From assembly GCA_035500675.1 (NCBI GenBank), contig DATJXA010000013.1:1-6681 (forward strand): a DNA stretch of 6,681 bases, written 5' to 3'. The notes under the pieces are model-generated. The model made no database searches and was not told the origin of the DNA. It saw only the letters and a list, made by a program, of their open reading frames with translations. The stretch's first letter is position 1. Every line of letters starts with the position of its first letter. The position numbers and the translations under genes are program-made. This document shows, one piece after another, positions 6,438 through 6,681 of the stretch. The stretch comes from JAGVPT01 sp035500675 (lineage in GTDB: Bacteria > Bacteroidota > Ignavibacteria > UBA10030 > UBA8401).

Positions 6438-6681
6438 ATGGGTTCAAATAATTTGGATGCAATCATTGGTAAAAGGGAGAGTGTTTTCGGGAAGGTCTCT
6501 CCGCTAATTTCTGCACTTATCGTTCTGCTTATTCAACTCCCTGCTGTATTGTTTTGCGATACAAAAAGTCAGATATCGGGTAAGGTGAGCGACACACAGT
6601 CAAAGGAAATGCTGATCGGCGCCAACGTGATCCTGAAAGGGACAAGCATTGGAACCGTTACAGATGTCGACGGAAAGTTCA
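6438..6681 (+). CDS. TonB-dependent receptor (SusC/RagA-like), N-terminal fragment
   Basis: The gene runs off the right edge; 81 complete codons are visible. Residues 1-22 are an unusually long polar N-terminal stretch, followed by a hydrophobic signal core (LISALIVLLIQLPAVLF, 23-39). From about residue 45, QISGKVSD, then GANVILKGTSIGTVTDVDGKF, is the hallmark of the carboxypeptidase-regulatory-like beta domain that precedes the plug and barrel of many Bacteroidota outer-membrane receptors. These receptors import glycan fragments, siderophores, peptides or other large ligands with energy from TonB-ExbBD. The plug and barrel are outside the window, so a different outer-membrane or surface protein with the same N-terminal domain is possible, and SusC membership is not proven. 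It has its own promoter and an operator-like palindrome upstream, so it is probably regulated separately from the mannosidase. Nearby mannosidase suggests, but does not show, a mannoside ligand. Confidence 0.75.
   Translation, partial: MGSNNLDAIIGKRESVFGKVSPLISALIVLLIQLPAVLFCDTKSQISGKVSDTQSKEMLIGANVILKGTSIGTVTDVDGKF

Overview
The window looks like part of a Bacteroidota/Ignavibacteriota/Chlorobiota-type chromosome of moderate GC content. The main reasons are a gene cut by the right edge that begins with a signal sequence and the carboxypeptidase-like regulatory domain typical of TonB-dependent (SusC/RagA-like) outer-membrane receptors, and two or three other exported proteins (a large secreted glycosidase, a PAP2 protein and probably a small beta-rich protein). 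Clear Shine-Dalgarno sequences before two genes (AAGGAG at 241-246, GAGG at 6427-6430) fit an Ignavibacteria-like lineage better than classical Bacteroides, where such sites are scarce. That placement is inference.

Layout. Positions 1-251 are non-coding leader with nothing firm except the ribosome binding site. Positions 252-3485 (+) encode a complete exported GH38 alpha-mannosidase with all metal ligands and the nucleophile visible. After a 72-base gap holding a 16-bp tandem repeat comes an aldo/keto reductase of the YvgN/glyoxal-reductase type (3558-4391, +), probably in the same transcript. A small unrecognised secreted beta-rich protein follows (about 4447-4926, +). It converges on a PAP2-type phosphatase on the minus strand (4981-5970), which carries asparagines at two phosphate-binding arginine positions of the family signature. 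Positions 5971-6437 form a divergent intergenic region rich in inverted repeats, with a good sigma70-like promoter and an operator-like palindrome just in front of the receptor gene (6438 to the edge, +).

How the genes may work together. The mannosidase would release mannose from alpha-mannosides or N-glycan-like substrates outside the inner membrane, and the receptor may import glycan fragments or another ligand. This resembles a glycan-use neighbourhood, but no SusD partner, regulator or second glycosidase is visible, so a polysaccharide utilisation locus is only a hypothesis. The reductase may deal with reactive carbonyls or reduce a sugar-derived aldehyde. The PAP2 gene has its own orientation and is probably a separate envelope or lipid-phosphate function. 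I found no CRISPR array, tRNA, rRNA, insertion sequence or phage gene.
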